DNA from: Pseudomonadota bacterium
GTDB lineage: Bacteria; Desulfobacterota; Binatia; Binatales; Binataceae
Direction of reading: 5' to 3'
Assembly (NCBI GenBank): GCA_021323945.1
Contig: JAJPKA010000018.1
Location: forward strand, 412,853-476,852
DNA: 64,000 nt
Shown one piece after another: positions 62,792 to 64,000 of this stretch. How positions within the stretch are numbered: position 1 is the stretch's first letter; each line of letters starts with the position of its first letter. The position numbers and the translations under genes are program-made. The notes beneath the pieces were generated by a model that saw only the letters and a list, made by a program, of their open reading frames with translations, did not search any database and was not told the DNA's origin.

Positions 62792-64000
62792 ATGAGAAAG
62801 CTGCGAGTATGGGCTCCGAACGCCAAGCAGGTAGCAATCGAAATTGCCAATCGGCGGATTGCAATGCAAAGCGAGGGCGACAATGGATGGTGGTGGATCG
62901 AGACTGAGCTCGCCACGCCGGGGGTCGACTACGCATTCGTCTTGAATGAGGGACGTCCTTTGCCTGATCCCCGCTCGGCCTGGCAACCGTATGGGGTCCA
63001 CGGCGTTTCGCGGCTCATCGAGCACGACTCGTTCCCCTGGAGTGACAAGGGTTGGAGTGCCCCACCGCTTTCTTCAGCAATTATCTACGAACTCCATGTA
63101 GGCACCTTTACTGCCGAAGGCACTTTCGAAGCTGCAATTGAGCGGTTACCGCACCTCGTTGAACTCGGAGTAACACATGTCGAATTGATGCCTGTCGCCG
63201 AATTTTCAGGCGATCGAGGATGGGGTTACGACGGGGTTGATCTGTACGCGCCTCATCACTCCTACGGCGGAGCCGAGGGGCTGAAACGGTTGGTTGATGC
63301 GTGTCACCAGCGCGGGCTCGCAGTCATACTTGATGTGGTCTACAACCATTTCGGACCCGCAGGCAATTACTTGGCAGATTTCGGGCCATACCAGACCAAT
63401 CACTACCGGACCCCATGGGGAGATGCCGTCAACTTCGACGGCCCTGACAGTTGCGAGGTCAGGCGATTCCTGTGTGACAACGCGCTTATGTGGCTGCGTG
63501 ACTATCATATTGATGGTCTTCGCTTGGACGCCATCCACGCAATTGTCGACATGTCGGCCATCCACTTTCTTGAACAACTGGCACAGGAGGTAACGCGCCT
63601 CGAGGCGAGCGTGGGCAGGCGTTTGGTACTGATCGCTGAGAGTAATCTGAACGACCCTCGTGTCGTCCGCTCAGTTGACGCCGGGGGCTTCGGCCTCGAC
63701 GCCCAATGGAATGACGATTTCCACCATGCTCTCCATTGCATTCTGACCGGCGAGCGAGTCGGCTATTACGCTGACTTCGGCAGCGTAGCGCAGCTGGCCA
63801 AAGCCCTCCGAAACGCCTATGTGTACGACGGATGTTATTCGCAATTTCGCCGACGATGTCATGGGCGCCCGCCATCGGGGCTCTCGGGTCATCGGTTTAT
63901 CGGTTATGCACAGACTCACGATCAGATCGGGAACCGGGCAAAGGGTGAACGGACGTCCATGCTGATGAACCTTGGTTCCCTGAAGATTGCAGCGGCGCTG
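62792..64000 (+). CDS. treZ: Malto-oligosyltrehalose trehalohydrolase, N-terminal part (runs off the window)
   Basis: The first 403 codons of TreZ, open to the end of the window. It releases trehalose from the product of TreY. 'RKLRVWAPNAKQVAIEI' is the N-terminal CBM48-like strand, and 'AIIYELHVGTFTAEGTFEAAIERLPHLVELGVTHVELMPVAEFSGDRGWGYDGV' is the TreZ/branching-type GH13 entry. Nucleophile Asp246 is in 'GLRLDAIHAI', acid Glu283 in 'LIAESNLND', and the third carboxylate is in 'AQTHDQIGNR', all present. The ATG at 62792 lies 21 nt after the treY stop; CAGAGTAG is a weak upstream site. The missing 3' part (roughly 150-200 aa) lies beyond position 64000. Confidence 0.93.
   Translation, partial: MRKLRVWAPNAKQVAIEIANRRIAMQSEGDNGWWWIETELATPGVDYAFVLNEGRPLPDPRSAWQPYGVHGVSRLIEHDSFPWSDKGWSAPPLSSAIIYELHVGTFTAEGTFEAAIERLPHLVELGVTHVELMPVAEFSGDRGWGYDGVDLYAPHHSYGGAEGLKRLVDACHQRGLAVILDVVYNHFGPAGNYLADFGPYQTNHYRTPWGDAVNFDGPDSCEVRRFLCDNALMWLRDYHIDGLRLDAIHAIVDMSAIHFLEQLAQEVTRLEASVGRRLVLIAESNLNDPRVVRSVDAGGFGLDAQWNDDFHHALHCILTGERVGYYADFGSVAQLAKALRNAYVYDGCYSQFRRRCHGRPPSGLSGHRFIGYAQTHDQIGNRAKGERTSMLMNLGSLKIAAAL

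Overview
The window looks like a chromosomal segment of a free-living, Gram-negative, fairly GC-rich heterotroph. Supporting signs are lipobox secretory proteins, SppA, a sigma-54 activator, AqpZ and a two-subunit PHA synthase. The gene mix (many acyl-CoA dehydrogenases and MaoC-fold hydratases, a CoA-transferase, a thiolase/DUF35 pair, PHA storage, GlgE and TreYZ trehalose routes) suggests a deltaproteobacterium-like or Binatota/Desulfobacterota-like soil or sediment bacterium. That placement is inference from gene content, not a phylogeny. I see no transposases, phage genes, CRISPR arrays or rRNA genes.

Layout. 0-2.7 kb: a small heat-shock protein, a repeat-containing anchored protein, a small lipoprotein and about 0.87 kb without a recognisable gene. 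2.7-6.5 kb: late haem synthesis (hemH, hemG/hemY) and DNA polymerase IV. 6.6-9.7 kb: an SDR, acyl-CoA dehydrogenase and two hot-dog hydratases forming an acyl-CoA module. 10-15.9 kb: a C-terminally truncated GH57 protein, acetyl-CoA synthetase, an amidohydrolase, a SnoaL-like protein and a VOC protein. 16.1-19.3 kb: a signalling block of class III cyclase, PAS histidine kinase and MEDS-domain protein. 19.4-25.5 kb: a GMC/cholesterol-oxidase-like enzyme, tRNA-Gly(CCC), two coupled methyltransferases, a secreted protein, an MBL-fold hydrolase and a cyclotransferase-like protein. 25.7-29.2 kb: a polyhydroxyalkanoate locus (PhaE-like, PhaC class III, phasin) divergent from a Crp/Fnr regulator. 29.3-32.8 kb: SppA and a beta-propeller lipoprotein. 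32.9-38.5 kb: rimP-nusA-ylxR-infB. 38.5-41 kb: a MaoC/acyl-CoA dehydrogenase/MaoC set. 41.2-41.7 kb: a rhodanese gene interrupted by an in-frame UGA. 42.3-51.9 kb: a ThDP enzyme, AqpZ, CoA-transferase, DUF35 protein, Ltp2-like thiolase, NtrC-type activator, NHL lipoprotein and CitE-like lyase. 52.1 kb to the end: an alpha-glucan/trehalose cluster, glgX-glgE-treS::mak-treY-treZ, the last running off the window.

The most interesting observation is at 41.16-41.70 kb. An exported rhodanese-like protein has a TGA codon (41566-41568) exactly in its active-site loop. The reading frame continues on the other side with well-formed rhodanese sequence, and a GC-rich hairpin with a G-first apical loop lies 22 nt downstream. 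That is the spacing and shape expected of a bacterial SECIS element, so this is a strong candidate selenoprotein (Cys131 / Sec136). No selenocysteine machinery lies in the window, so the claim can be tested in the rest of the genome.

The genes combine into an aerobic fatty/aromatic acyl-CoA-degrading lifestyle with carbon stored as PHA and alpha-glucan. Trehalose is connected to glucan in both directions: TreS-maltokinase plus GlgE builds glucan from trehalose, and TreY-TreZ (with GlgX debranching) releases trehalose from glucan.
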